A stretch of 26,062 bases of DNA from Streptococcus sp. (GCF_030825805.1 NZ_JAPJPF010000025.1:1-26062); one strand, 5' to 3'; positions 1 to 8,651 are shown, counted from the stretch's first letter. Notes: generated by a model from the sequence alone, not told the origin. Made by a program: numbers and translations.

Positions 1-602
<602 letters not shown>

Positions 603-615
603 TCGAAAATATATA

Positions 616-640
616 AGACGAGAGATTTCTCGTCTTTTTT
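616..640 (+). terminator. Rho-independent terminator of tpiA
   Basis: A perfect 8-bp stem (AGACGAGA at 616-623, TCTCGTCT at 628-635) with a GATT loop runs directly into a T-tract. It starts 13 bases after the tpiA stop codon. Confidence 0.92.
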
Positions 641-646
641 TATCTT

Positions 647-679
647 AAAAAAACCAGCTAGTAAGCTGGCTTTTGTTTT
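647..679. terminator. Bidirectional terminator between tpiA and murN
   Basis: The stem CCAGCT (654-659) / AGCTGG (664-669) has loop AGTA. Seven A's lie to its left (647-653), which is a U-tract on the minus strand, and a T-rich run lies to its right. It best serves the leftward murM-murN transcript and can also catch rightward read-through from tpiA. Confidence 0.85.
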
Positions 680-680
680 T

Positions 681-1856
681 TTATGAGCGTCCTAAGATTC
701 GTTTGATCAAGGACAAGGCTTTAAATTTCAGAGGATTTGGGTAATAACGGAAGGTTCCCATCTTACGAACGATATAGCCATTGAAGTTTTGTTTAAAACG
801 AAGAACGCCGTCTGAACCGTCGAAGATCCCTTGAATACCAAGGAAATTGTATAAGGTGATTCCTTTTTCTAGTGCACGCTTCATGGCATGGTATTGAATC
901 AAGAAGGCTGCAGAGAATTTCTGATATTTGGTATACGAACCACCAAACAAATAGGTCACTTCTGATGGATTATAGATGATCAGGGCGCAGGCTAAGGGTA
1001 CTGTTTCAACCGTTTCGTCCGCCAAGGTCTCCCGGACAATTGTCTTTTGTTTCTCTAATTTTTGCAATTGTTGCTCATATTGTTTGGATGAAGGATTGAG
1101 CAAGGAAATCTTCTGGTCTAAGTAAGCGATTGCATCTGCTGTATTGATTTCAGCAATGAGAAATTCTGCTTTGTCTCCAAAGGTATCATAGAGATCGTAG
1201 TAGTAGTCCAGGCTCTTGTCTTCAAAGCCTTGACGTTTTCCAGTTTCCTCAATAATTTGTTTAAACTGAGGGATCTCATCTCTACTAATATTTCGGATGG
1301 AAATGTCATAGTTAAGGGCAGTCGTAATATTACGGCTACAGTTTTTGTTGAAGGATTTTAGGAGAGATTTCGCATCATAATCAGTTAGGTCTTTCAGATA
1401 ATGCCAAACAGGTTCTCCTCCTGGATAGCCTACTTGTAAGCCATCAAATTGATAGCCAAGATCCAGTAATGAATGGAGAAGTTGTTTTTGCTCTTCTTCG
1501 GTCGGGTTTCCATTGCTATCGAAAACTTGATAGTGGTCATAAGGTTTTAAAATAAATTCGATACCACCATTTTCTTTTACATAATCCTGCAATGCTTCGT
1601 AAAAATCTGGTAGGTAGCGAGCATCCGTCACGATTGGTCCACTATTGATTTCGTAATGCAAGCCTCCTGTCATGGGTAGGCTATATAAAATGGCAGAGAT
1701 AGCTAATGTTCCTTGCTCTTTCCATCCAATATATTGAATAGTTGCGCCTCTTTTTTGAAGCAAATCAGCCATTTCAATACTCTGTAAAAAAGAGTGATTG
1801 GAAGTAGTAAGAGAGTGTTGGTAAAATTCTTCCCTACTAATAATATTGAATGTCAT
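681..1856 (-). CDS. murN: MurN-like FemAB-family peptidoglycan branching enzyme
   Basis: This is a cytoplasmic, membrane-associated, tRNA-dependent aminoacyl transferase of the Fem/MurMN family. In pneumococcus MurN adds the second residue (alanine) of the dipeptide branch on the lipid II lysine. The 391-residue protein resembles pneumococcal MurN over its whole length, including an early YSLPMTGGLHYEINSGP block and a C-terminal block with FLGIQGIFDGSDGVLRFK. A charged helical stretch near residues 240-285 matches the antiparallel coiled-coil arm of the family, which contacts tRNA. It starts 8 bp after murM stops, with an AAGGTG ribosome site, so it is co-translated with murM. Which amino acid is added in this species cannot be read from the sequence. 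Confidence in the family is very high; the murN rather than murM assignment is high. Confidence 0.9.
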   Translation of the reverse strand: MTFNIISREEFYQHSLTTSNHSFLQSIEMADLLQKRGATIQYIGWKEQGTLAISAILYSLPMTGGLHYEINSGPIVTDARYLPDFYEALQDYVKENGGIEFILKPYDHYQVFDSNGNPTEEEQKQLLHSLLDLGYQFDGLQVGYPGGEPVWHYLKDLTDYDAKSLLKSFNKNCSRNITTALNYDISIRNISRDEIPQFKQIIEETGKRQGFEDKSLDYYYDLYDTFGDKAEFLIAEINTADAIAYLDQKISLLNPSSKQYEQQLQKLEKQKTIVRETLADETVETVPLACALIIYNPSEVTYLFGGSYTKYQKFSAAFLIQYHAMKRALEKGITLYNFLGIQGIFDGSDGVLRFKQNFNGYIVRKMGTFRYYPNPLKFKALSLIKRILGRS

Positions 1857-1864
1857 AGGTCACC

Positions 1865-3079
1865 TTACTGTTTATTTCTTAGTTTTTTTCGTAATTGATA
1901 GGCCTTGTTAACAAGGGGATAAAGAATACTTGTTGGGAGGTTGAATTCGCCAACAAATTCTTCGATCATTGGATTAAATTTTGACTTGAAGTGGTAGAGT
2001 CCTCCATCTAAATGGTTCTCAACTCCTCCCATATTTTGCCAATCAGCTCCACGGTCAAAGGCATGCTGGGCTGTTTCATACCAAGTCAAAATAGCTGGTT
2101 GATAACGGCGGAAGTTCTCATCCATCCCTGCATAGACATTCTCTGAAGTGCCTCCAAATTCAAGAGTCAAGGTTCCAGAAAGAGAAACGATTTCTTGGCC
2201 GTCTTTTAGCTCTTGATTGAGAAATTGGATTTCTTCTTCCAAACGTTCTTTTTCTTGACGGTTGTTGTCAATCTTGCCTGGTTTTGTTTTTTCGTTAAAA
2301 CGACTAGCTTCTGCTTGATTTTTTTCCAGTTGCTCTTTGAGTGAAGCAAGGCGTTGAGCCAAGTTAATTCTTGATAGAGTGATGTAAGATTGTCCTGCAT
2401 AGGTTGTTAGCAGTTTCTCATAATAGTCTTTTCCACGAAGATGGATACCTTTACGAGCCTCTGTTTTTTTCATTAGAGCTGCAAATTCGTCTAAGAGTTC
2501 AGTGCCTCCAAAGATGACTTCGACTCCTTTATTTCGGGCGGTCCGAATGGCTTGCTTGGTGGATTTAGACAGTTGGTCCTCTGTGAAGTATTCCTTGTAG
2601 ATATTGGCCTGGAAACGTGGTTGAATGGTTTCCCCCATATCTTCCGTCCGACCAACCCATTCCACTCCACATTCTTTTAAAGATTGGATAATCTCTAAAG
2701 TAGCCTCTTGATCCTTTGCCTCTTGGCCAATTAACCCTTTTCTAAGGAAAAGAGAGGGATCAAATTTGGCGAAAACAGCTCGCTTACTTTTAGCATATGT
2801 TTTGATGGATTGGAGCATAAAGGACACTAATTGGCTATTTTGGTAATCCATTATAGGTCCACGTGGGATATAGAGCATAGTAAAACCAAGTGGGAGTGGT
2901 TGGATTAAAATACTTGCAACTGCAACTAGTTTTTGATCTTGGTAAATCCCAAGGCGTTCATTGCCCCAGTTATCTTTGATCTTTGCCCAATCTGAGCTTT
3001 GAAGCAAATTGGTTTGGGGGCTATTTTTAACGAATTCATCATGTTCTTCGGCTGTAATACCGATTTTATAACTATACAT
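1865..3079 (-). CDS. murM: MurM-like FemAB-family peptidoglycan branching enzyme
   Basis: In pneumococcus MurM transfers the first branch residue (serine or alanine) from aminoacyl-tRNA to the lysine of lipid II, which affects cross-linking and beta-lactam resistance. The 404-residue product resembles pneumococcal MurM, with NLLQSS near residue 20, LPLGFTMLYIPRGPIMDY, then SKSTKQAIRTARNKG, a long Glu/Lys/Gln-rich coiled-coil arm near residues 240-300, and NMGGVENHLDGGLYHFKSKF near the end. I chose the ATG at 3079 because it overlaps the upstream HAD stop codon as TAATG, a coupled stop-start, and matches the MurM N-terminus. A GTG 15 bases earlier is in frame but lacks a clear ribosome site. 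It is the third gene of the HD-HAD-murM-murN operon. Confidence 0.9.
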   Translation of the reverse strand: MYSYKIGITAEEHDEFVKNSPQTNLLQSSDWAKIKDNWGNERLGIYQDQKLVAVASILIQPLPLGFTMLYIPRGPIMDYQNSQLVSFMLQSIKTYAKSKRAVFAKFDPSLFLRKGLIGQEAKDQEATLEIIQSLKECGVEWVGRTEDMGETIQPRFQANIYKEYFTEDQLSKSTKQAIRTARNKGVEVIFGGTELLDEFAALMKKTEARKGIHLRGKDYYEKLLTTYAGQSYITLSRINLAQRLASLKEQLEKNQAEASRFNEKTKPGKIDNNRQEKERLEEEIQFLNQELKDGQEIVSLSGTLTLEFGGTSENVYAGMDENFRRYQPAILTWYETAQHAFDRGADWQNMGGVENHLDGGLYHFKSKFNPMIEEFVGEFNLPTSILYPLVNKAYQLRKKLRNKQ

Positions 3080-3888
3080 TAATGGAGTACCCACTTTCTA
3101 AGGGCGTAAGCGACACCCGACTCATCGTTGGAGCGCGTGACGACTTTAGCGATCTTTTTTAATTCAGGACTGGCATTGTCCATTGCTACAGGGAGACCAG
3201 CAACCTCTAGCATAGCCTGGTCGTTTTCTTGATCTCCGACCGCCATCACTTGGTCCGGACTTAGGTTTAACTTGGACGCTAACTGTAAGAGGGCTTGACC
3301 TTTATTTACTGTCTTAGGTAATATCTCAAGGTAAAAAGGTGCGGAACGCACAATCGTAAATCGATCGTAAAAATTATCCGGAATAGCGGAGAGGACCGTT
3401 TCTAAGATGTCTGGTTCATCGACATACATACACTTGAGAACCGTATGGTGCTCCATTTCTTCAGGAGTCCGATAGAAAAGATCCGAGTGGACCAATTTGG
3501 CTTCATGGACGGTATAGGTACCAATGTTACGATTAGCTGTATAAATGCCAGACTTGGTACTAGCGTGCATAGGAACAGCCAACTTACGAGCTAGCGCTTC
3601 AATATCCAAATAATCGTTGTAGGAGAGGTGTTCTTCATAGAGAGTTTCACCAGTGTGGGCGTCTTGAATCAGTCCCCCATTGAAGGTGATGACGAGGTCA
3701 CCTGGTTGATCCAAATGAAGTTCCTCCAACAATCGAAGGACACCAGAACGAGGACGACCAGTTGCTAAGACAACATGAACCCCTTGAGCTTTGGCATCTT
3801 GGATAGCCTGGAAAACTTCGGGGGTTACTTGGCCGTCAGACGTTAAAAGGGTTCCATCGATATCCAAGGCAACAAGTTTAATGTTCAT
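3079..3888 (-). CDS. Cof-type HAD-superfamily phosphatase
   Basis: This is a cytoplasmic Mg2+-dependent hydrolase of the Cof subfamily (HAD type IIB cap), whose members dephosphorylate sugar phosphates or other small phosphoesters. The 269-residue protein has motif I DIDGT, with nucleophile Asp9 and acid/base Asp11, motif II ATGR near residue 43, a lysine in LPKTVNKG and motif IV VGDQEND. All catalytic residues are present. The chosen start (ATG at 3888) has an AGGAGAG ribosome site and places motif I at the usual position; an in-frame upstream extension has neither. The start lies 11 bp inside the upstream HD gene and the stop overlaps the murM start, so translation is probably coupled at both ends. 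The substrate is unknown. Confidence 0.9.
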   Translation of the reverse strand: MNIKLVALDIDGTLLTSDGQVTPEVFQAIQDAKAQGVHVVLATGRPRSGVLRLLEELHLDQPGDLVITFNGGLIQDAHTGETLYEEHLSYNDYLDIEALARKLAVPMHASTKSGIYTANRNIGTYTVHEAKLVHSDLFYRTPEEMEHHTVLKCMYVDEPDILETVLSAIPDNFYDRFTIVRSAPFYLEILPKTVNKGQALLQLASKLNLSPDQVMAVGDQENDQAMLEVAGLPVAMDNASPELKKIAKVVTRSNDESGVAYALRKWVLH

Positions 3889-5188
3889 GTTTCTCTCCTG
3901 TGAAGGTATCGTTAATAATATAGGACTGGAATAATTGTAGTTGAGGTGTAAACAAGCTATTTTCAAGCAACATTTCTTTCGGGAAATAGAAGCGGTTATC
4001 CCCTTGTCTACTACCAGCTAAGGAAGCAACGATAGGAGAGAGTAAGGATAGCTCAGCTAATTTACCATCCTTTTGGATGATCTCAATTTGAGTACGAGGT
4101 TTTTCTGAATCTGGTCGGTAAACGTCGTAAGGAAGGTCAAAGTTTCGATGGATAGCTGTATAATAGATCGGATCAAAACCAACCTCTTGAATCAGTTGTT
4201 TGAGAGCAGCTAATTGTTTTTCATCCTTATCTTGAAAGAGAATGGATTTGAAAACCTTGCGATTGATAAAACGCTGGGCCAAATCAGAGAGAACAGAATC
4301 AGGACTCTCCATCCAAGATTGAAAATAGGTATTCATGACGCCGTCGTCCAAAGCCAAGTAATCGGCAAGGTTCACTTGGTGTTCAAAGAATGGAATCAAG
4401 CGAGGTGAAGTCGCGTGAAAGAACTCCTTGTGCGTAGCATAGAGATGACGTGCTCGCTTGAGTAGGTTTTGCAATAGGACTTCCATTGCTCTAGTGGCTG
4501 GGTGAAAGTAGACCTGCATATACATTTGGTAACGAGAAACAACATAATCTTCAACCGCATGCATCCCATTGACCTGAAAGGCAATCCCGTTTTCTACTGG
4601 ACGAATAACACGCAAAATACGAGTTAAATCAAAGTTCCCGTAAGAGGCACCAGTGAAGTAGGCGTCTCGTAGAAGGTAATCCATGCGATCGACATCAATC
4701 TGACTAGAAATTAACTGCACCACTTGTTTATTAGGGTAGGTGTGGTCGATAACACTGGCAACCTTTTGAGGGAAATCTGGAGCTACTTGAATTAAAATCT
4801 GGTAGATTTCCGTTTCAGGACAGGTAATGATTTCCTGGGTCATTTTTTCATGATCTGTATCAAATAGTCCTTCAAAGGTATGTGAATAGGCCCCGTGTCC
4901 AATGTCATGGAGCAAGGCGGCAACCATGGTAAGGAGGGATTCACTCGAGTCCCATTGGTCGGTGTATTTCTCATCAAAGATAGATAAGATGCGACGAGCA
5001 ATTTCGTAGGCTCCTAGACAGTGCGAAAAACGACTATGCTCGCCCCCATGAAAGGTAAACCCGGAGGTTCCCAACTGTTTGATGCGACGTAGTCGTTGAA
5101 ATTCTTTTGTATTAATGAGCTTGTAAATGACTGGGTGATCCACGTGGATATAGTTGTGCACAGGATCCCGAAATACTTTTTCATTCAT
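3878..5188 (-). CDS. HD-domain phosphohydrolase (YwfO / dNTPase-like)
   Basis: This is a metal-dependent phosphohydrolase of the dGTPase-like HD superfamily. Relatives such as Bacillus YwfO and an Enterococcus faecalis homologue act on (deoxy)nucleoside triphosphates. The 436-residue protein keeps the HD metal ligands: His56 in SRFSH, His94-Asp95 in ALLHDIGHGAYSH, and an aspartate in SQIDVDRMDYLLRD near residue 164. The N-terminus begins immediately with the conserved FRDPVHNYIHV segment, which supports this start. The start codon has no Shine-Dalgarno sequence, and a TATAAT lies only 6 bases upstream, so the mRNA is probably leaderless. It heads the operon with a HAD phosphatase and murMN. 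The family is secure; the true nucleotide substrate is not. Confidence 0.92.
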   Translation of the reverse strand: MNEKVFRDPVHNYIHVDHPVIYKLINTKEFQRLRRIKQLGTSGFTFHGGEHSRFSHCLGAYEIARRILSIFDEKYTDQWDSSESLLTMVAALLHDIGHGAYSHTFEGLFDTDHEKMTQEIITCPETEIYQILIQVAPDFPQKVASVIDHTYPNKQVVQLISSQIDVDRMDYLLRDAYFTGASYGNFDLTRILRVIRPVENGIAFQVNGMHAVEDYVVSRYQMYMQVYFHPATRAMEVLLQNLLKRARHLYATHKEFFHATSPRLIPFFEHQVNLADYLALDDGVMNTYFQSWMESPDSVLSDLAQRFINRKVFKSILFQDKDEKQLAALKQLIQEVGFDPIYYTAIHRNFDLPYDVYRPDSEKPRTQIEIIQKDGKLAELSLLSPIVASLAGSRQGDNRFYFPKEMLLENSLFTPQLQLFQSYIINDTFTGEKHEH

Positions 5189-5194
5189 GCCTCT

Positions 5195-5203
5195 ATTATA
5201 GCA
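5195..5203 (-). promoter_or_regulatory. Extended -10 promoter of the HD-HAD-murMN operon
   Basis: On the minus strand TGC-TATAAT (TATAAT at 5200-5195) ends 6 bases before the ATG at 5188. Standard sigma-A spacing therefore puts +1 on the A of the ATG. No good -35 hexamer is visible at 16-18 bp, which is usual for strong extended -10 promoters. Confidence 0.7.
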
Positions 5204-5261
5204 GAAAACGGCCTAAATTGGTATCGAGAGATGGTTGCAATAGGAAAAATAAAGAAGTTTT

Positions 5262-5270
5262 TGGTAAAAT
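5262..5270 (+). promoter_or_regulatory. Extended -10 promoter of the DUF1934 gene
   Basis: TGG-TAAAAT sits 28 bases upstream of the TTG start, diverging from the HD-operon promoter about 60 bp away. The -35 region is weak. Confidence 0.5.
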
Positions 5271-5298
5271 AAAGGAAAGAGGGAAAGGATGGGAACTT

Positions 5299-5682
5299 TT
5301 GAAAATTAGAATACAAAATCAGATTCAATTTGATGATCAACTCGAAGTGATGGATCAATATTACGAAGGGGAATGGAAGGAAAAGGGTGGCTATCACTAT
5401 CTGCTTTACGTCAACGAAGAAGGAGAAAAAGTAGCTTTGAAATTCCATGATCAAGAATTGACCATGACTCGCTTCTCAACTCCAAAATCCATCATGAAAT
5501 TTATGGCTTCAGAGAAAGGTCATGCACTCATTCCAACTCCCCTAGGCATGCAGCAATTTGTGATTGATACCAAGGAATATGTATTGGAGCAAAATAAGCT
5601 TGGTTTGTCCTATCAGTTGTTGACGGCAGATGAAAGTCAGCAATTCGCTACCTATCACTTAGAATTGACTTGGGAAGACTAG
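5299..5682 (+). CDS. DUF1934 (YwiB-like) calycin-type protein
   Basis: This small 127-residue cytoplasmic protein belongs to the DUF1934/YwiB family, a predicted beta-barrel of unknown function. Recognisable parts are the N-terminal KIRIQNQIQF strand, YYEGEWKEKGGYHYLLYVNEE, and a C-terminal strand pair ending in YHLELTW. There is no signal peptide or membrane segment. I start it at TTG 5299 because AAAGGAT lies 8 bases upstream and the family begins at this point. The longer open frame from 5218 would run through the promoter and has no ribosome site. In Firmicutes the family is often linked with arginyl-tRNA synthetase or rpoE, but not here. The next gene has its own promoter, so this is probably monocistronic. 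Confidence 0.82.
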   Translation: MKIRIQNQIQFDDQLEVMDQYYEGEWKEKGGYHYLLYVNEEGEKVALKFHDQELTMTRFSTPKSIMKFMASEKGHALIPTPLGMQQFVIDTKEYVLEQNKLGLSYQLLTADESQQFATYHLELTWED

Positions 5683-5699
5683 TTTATCAGTAGTTTTTC

Positions 5700-5727
5700 T
5701 TGATTTTTTTACGAGTTGTGGTATAAT
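5700..5727 (+). promoter_or_regulatory. Promoter of the riboswitch-mgtA transcript
   Basis: TTGATT (5700-5705), a 16-bp spacer and an extended -10 TGG-TATAAT (TATAAT 5722-5727) predict a start near 5734, just ahead of the riboswitch. The ATG formed by the end of this -10 box is not a translation start. Confidence 0.8.
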
Positions 5728-5733
5728 GAAACC

Positions 5734-5845
5734 ACTCAAGGGAGTAGCTGGCGGATTTCCCGCGATAGTGTCGTCATTCCGAATTATTTCCGGCACTATA
5801 TTAAACAGCGAGACTTGTTTTTTTAAAAAACAGGTCTCTTTTTTT
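5734..5845 (+). ncRNA. yybP-ykoY-type manganese riboswitch
   Basis: The leader carries the conserved GGGAGTAG box (5740-5747). A stem GCTG/CAGC (5747-5750 with 5806-5809) encloses hairpin GCGG/CCGC (5751-5754 with 5760-5763) and a longer arm ATAGTG/CACTAT (5765-5770 with 5794-5799) topped by CCG/CGG. The closing helix CAAG/CTTG (5737-5740 with 5814-5817) shares its 3' strand with the terminator stem, so aptamer and terminator exclude each other. Known family members bind Mn2+ and switch transcription on; in pneumococcus one controls the homologous ATPase. The fold was derived by eye. Confidence 0.85.
5810..5845 (+). terminator. Riboswitch-controlled terminator
   Basis: GAGACTTGTTTT pairs with AAAACAGGTCTC (5810-5821 with 5827-5838, one G-T pair), followed by seven T's. 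Its left arm includes the aptamer's closing strand, as expected of an expression platform. It lies 30 bases upstream of the mgtA start codon. Confidence 0.88.
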
Positions 5846-5875
5846 GTAAAAGAGGCCAAAAAGGAGGAGACTATT

Positions 5876-8560
5876 TTGTCAAAAGAACAAAATAAAGACT
5901 TGTTTTACACGCAAACTGCAGAAGAAGTCCTAAAGAATTTGGACTCATCTATCGAAGGTTTGTCAACTGCTCAAGCTCAAGAACGCTTAGCGACTTATGG
6001 TCGAAATGAGTTGGAAGAGGGCGAGAAACGTAGCCTACTAGCTAAATTCCTTGATCAATTTAAGGATTTGATGATTATCATCTTGCTTGCGGCAGCGGCA
6101 CTTTCTGTTATTACAGAAGGAATGGATGGTTTAACAGATGCCTTGATCATCTTGGCCGTAGTTGTCTTGAATGCTGCCTTTGGTGTTTACCAAGAAGGTC
6201 AAGCAGAAGCGGCTATCGAAGCTCTGAAAAATATGTCTAGCCCGATGGCACGTGTTCGTCGTGATGGTCATGTCATTGAGATCGACTCAAAAGAATTGGT
6301 ACCTGGAGACATCGTCTTGCTAGAAGCTGGAGATGTCGTGCCTGCAGATATGCGTTTGTTTGAAGCAGCTTCCCTTAAAATTGAAGAAGCAGCTCTTACA
6401 GGGGAGTCTGTGCCAGTTGAAAAAGATGTGACAGGACTTGTTGAAGCAGATGCTGGTATCGGGGATCGTGTTAACATGGGTTACCAAAACTCAAATGTAA
6501 CTTATGGTCGTGGGATTGGTGTCGTAACAAACACTGGTATGTATACAGAAGTTGGTAAGATTGCAGATATGTTGGCTAATGCCGATGAGACTGAAACACC
6601 ATTGAAGCAAAGCTTGGAACAATTATCTAAAGCCTTGACTTACTTAATCGTTGTGATTGCGGTCATTACTTTCTTGGTTGGTGTCTTCGTTCGTGGTGAA
6701 CATCCGTTGGAAGGCTTGATGGTTGCGGTAGCCCTTGCGGTTGCGGCGATTCCAGAAGGTCTTCCTGCCATTGTAACCATCGTTCTCTCTTTGGGAACAA
6801 CAACCCTTGCCAAACGTAATTCGATTGTCCGCAAATTGCCAGCGGTTGAAACGCTTGGTTCAACAGAAATCATCGCATCTGATAAAACAGGTACTTTGAC
6901 CATGAACCAAATGACGGTTGAAAAAGTTTATACCAATGGTCAATTGCAAAGCTCTGCAGCTGAGATTGCTGCTAGCAACAATACTCTACGTATCATGAAC
7001 TTTGCTAATGATACCAAAGTGGACCCATCTGGCAAATTGATTGGGGACCCAACTGAGACTGCTCTTGTACAGTTTGGTTTGGACCACAATTTTGATGTTC
7101 GTGAAGTCTTGAAGGATGAGCCTCGTGTGGCTGAATTGCCATTTGACTCAGACCGTAAACTCATGTCGACCATTCATAAGGAAGCTGACGGTTCATACTT
7201 TATCGCTGTTAAAGGTGCCCCTGACCAATTGCTCAAACGTGTGACGCGTATTGAAGTCAATGGAGAAGTTCGTCCCATCACAGAAGAAGACAAGAAAGCT
7301 ATCCTTGCAATCAACAAAGCCTTGGCCAAACAAGCCCTTCGTGTCTTGATGATGGCTTATAAGACAAGCAAGGAAATCCCAACCTTGGAATCTGAAATTG
7401 TTGAATCTGACCTCATCTTCTCTGGTTTGGTCGGTATGATTGACCCTGAGCGTCCAGAAGCTGCAGAAGCTGTACGTGTCGCTAAAGAAGCAGGTATCCG
7501 TCCGATTATGATCACTGGTGACCACCAAGATACAGCTGAAGCCATTGCCAAACGTCTTGGAATCATCGATCCAAATGATACAGAAGACCACGTCTTTACA
7601 GGAGCTGAGTTGAATGAACTCTCTGATGAAGAATTCCAAAAGGTCTTCAAGCAATACTCTGTTTACGCTCGTGTATCACCTGAGCACAAGGTTCGTATCG
7701 TGAAAGCATGGCAAAAAGAAGGTAAGGTTGTTGCTATGACAGGTGACGGGGTTAACGATGCGCCTTCACTTAAGACAGCTGACATCGGTATCGGTATGGG
7801 GATTACAGGTACAGAAGTTTCTAAGGGAGCTTCTGATATGGTCCTTGCTGATGATAACTTTGCAACCATTATCGTAGCGGTAGAAGAAGGACGTAAGGTC
7901 TTCTCAAATATCCAAAAATCAATCCAATACCTCTTGTCTGCCAATATGGCTGAAGTTTTCACCATCTTCTTTGCAACATTGTTAGGTTGGGATGTGCTTC
8001 AACCAGTGCATTTGCTATGGATTAACCTGGTAACAGATACGCTACCAGCCATCGCCCTTGGTGTGGAACCAGCTGAACCAGGTGTCATGACCCACAAGCC
8101 TCGTGGCCGTAAGTCTAACTTCTTTGATGGCGGTGTCTTCGGAGCTATCATTTATCAAGGGATCTTCCAAACGATGCTAGTTTTAGGTGTTTATGGTTGG
8201 GCTCTTCTCTTCCCAGAGCACCAAAGTCATACTGAAATCCATGCGGATGCCCTTACCATGGCTTTTGCAACTCTCGGTTTGATCCAATTGCTCCATGCCT
8301 TTAACGTTAAGTCGGTTTACCAATCGATCTTTAAAGTGGGACTCTTTACCAACAAGACCTTTAACTGGTCTATCCCAGTTGCCTTTGTTCTCTTTGTGGT
8401 GACAATTTTGGTTCCTGGATTTAATAATCTCTTCCACGTGTCACATTTGAGTTTGACTCAATGGATGGTGGTCGCTGTAGGAGCGCTTATGATTGTAGTC
8501 CTTGTTGAGATTGTCAAAGCAATCCAACGAGCACTTGAAAAAGATAAAAACGCTATTTAA
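5876..8560 (+). CDS. mgtA: P2-type cation-exporting ATPase (CaxP/MgtA-like, Mn2+/Ca2+)
   Basis: This is a ten-helix plasma-membrane P-type ATPase related to SERCA, 894 residues and full length. Motifs in order are actuator LTGES, membrane helix 4 AAIPEGLPAIV, phosphorylation site DKTGT with Asp336, nucleotide-binding KGAPDQLL, MITGDHQDTA and hinge TGDGVNDAPSLK. The pneumococcal homologue was described as a Ca2+ exporter (CaxP) and later as a Mn2+ exporter (MgtA). The manganese riboswitch in the leader supports Mn2+ efflux here. The start is TTG 5876, with a strong AGGAGGAGA ribosome site 6 bases upstream; the longer frame from 5726 runs through the promoter and riboswitch and is rejected. It ends at its own terminator. 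Ion specificity is inferred from the regulator and homologues. Confidence 0.92.
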   Translation: MSKEQNKDLFYTQTAEEVLKNLDSSIEGLSTAQAQERLATYGRNELEEGEKRSLLAKFLDQFKDLMIIILLAAAALSVITEGMDGLTDALIILAVVVLNAAFGVYQEGQAEAAIEALKNMSSPMARVRRDGHVIEIDSKELVPGDIVLLEAGDVVPADMRLFEAASLKIEEAALTGESVPVEKDVTGLVEADAGIGDRVNMGYQNSNVTYGRGIGVVTNTGMYTEVGKIADMLANADETETPLKQSLEQLSKALTYLIVVIAVITFLVGVFVRGEHPLEGLMVAVALAVAAIPEGLPAIVTIVLSLGTTTLAKRNSIVRKLPAVETLGSTEIIASDKTGTLTMNQMTVEKVYTNGQLQSSAAEIAASNNTLRIMNFANDTKVDPSGKLIGDPTETALVQFGLDHNFDVREVLKDEPRVAELPFDSDRKLMSTIHKEADGSYFIAVKGAPDQLLKRVTRIEVNGEVRPITEEDKKAILAINKALAKQALRVLMMAYKTSKEIPTLESEIVESDLIFSGLVGMIDPERPEAAEAVRVAKEAGIRPIMITGDHQDTAEAIAKRLGIIDPNDTEDHVFTGAELNELSDEEFQKVFKQYSVYARVSPEHKVRIVKAWQKEGKVVAMTGDGVNDAPSLKTADIGIGMGITGTEVSKGASDMVLADDNFATIIVAVEEGRKVFSNIQKSIQYLLSANMAEVFTIFFATLLGWDVLQPVHLLWINLVTDTLPAIALGVEPAEPGVMTHKPRGRKSNFFDGGVFGAIIYQGIFQTMLVLGVYGWALLFPEHQSHTEIHADALTMAFATLGLIQLLHAFNVKSVYQSIFKVGLFTNKTFNWSIPVAFVLFVVTILVPGFNNLFHVSHLSLTQWMVVAVGALMIVVLVEIVKAIQRALEKDKNAI

Positions 8561-8570
8561 ACGCGTATCA

Positions 8571-8595
8571 AAAGTCATCTTCGGATGGCTTTTTT
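8571..8595 (+). terminator. Terminator of mgtA
   Basis: The stem AGTCATC/GATGGCT (8573-8579 with 8584-8590) has a stabilising TTCG tetraloop. It is followed by T's and preceded by A's, 12 bases after the stop codon. Confidence 0.9.
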
Positions 8596-8622
8596 GTGTA
8601 CAGAAATGTCTGGGCATATTTC

Positions 8623-8651
8623 TTGAGGCAAGACTAGATTTTTGATAAACT
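8623..8651 (+). promoter_or_regulatory. Possible aquaporin promoter
   Basis: TTGAGG (8623-8628), a 17-bp spacer and TAAACT (8646-8651) each match consensus at 4 of 6 positions. They lie between the mgtA terminator and the aquaporin ribosome site, where a promoter is required. Confidence 0.4.

Noticed and set aside
3889..3966. 26-residue N-terminal extension of the Cof-type phosphatase
   Set aside because: It lies wholly inside the HD gene, lacks a ribosome site and displaces motif I from its usual N-terminal position.
5185..5454. 89-residue open frame on the minus strand upstream of the HD gene
   Set aside because: It reads antisense through the DUF1934 gene and the divergent promoters, with a composition unlike a real protein.
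5726..5875. 50-residue N-terminal extension of the P-type ATPase from an ATG at 5726
   Set aside because: The ATG is part of the promoter -10 region and the frame runs through the riboswitch and terminator. TTG 5876 has a strong ribosome site and fits the family length.
7193..7654. 153-residue open frame antisense to mgtA
   Set aside because: It is a shadow of the strongly conserved ATPase coding sequence; no ribosome site or recognisable domain.
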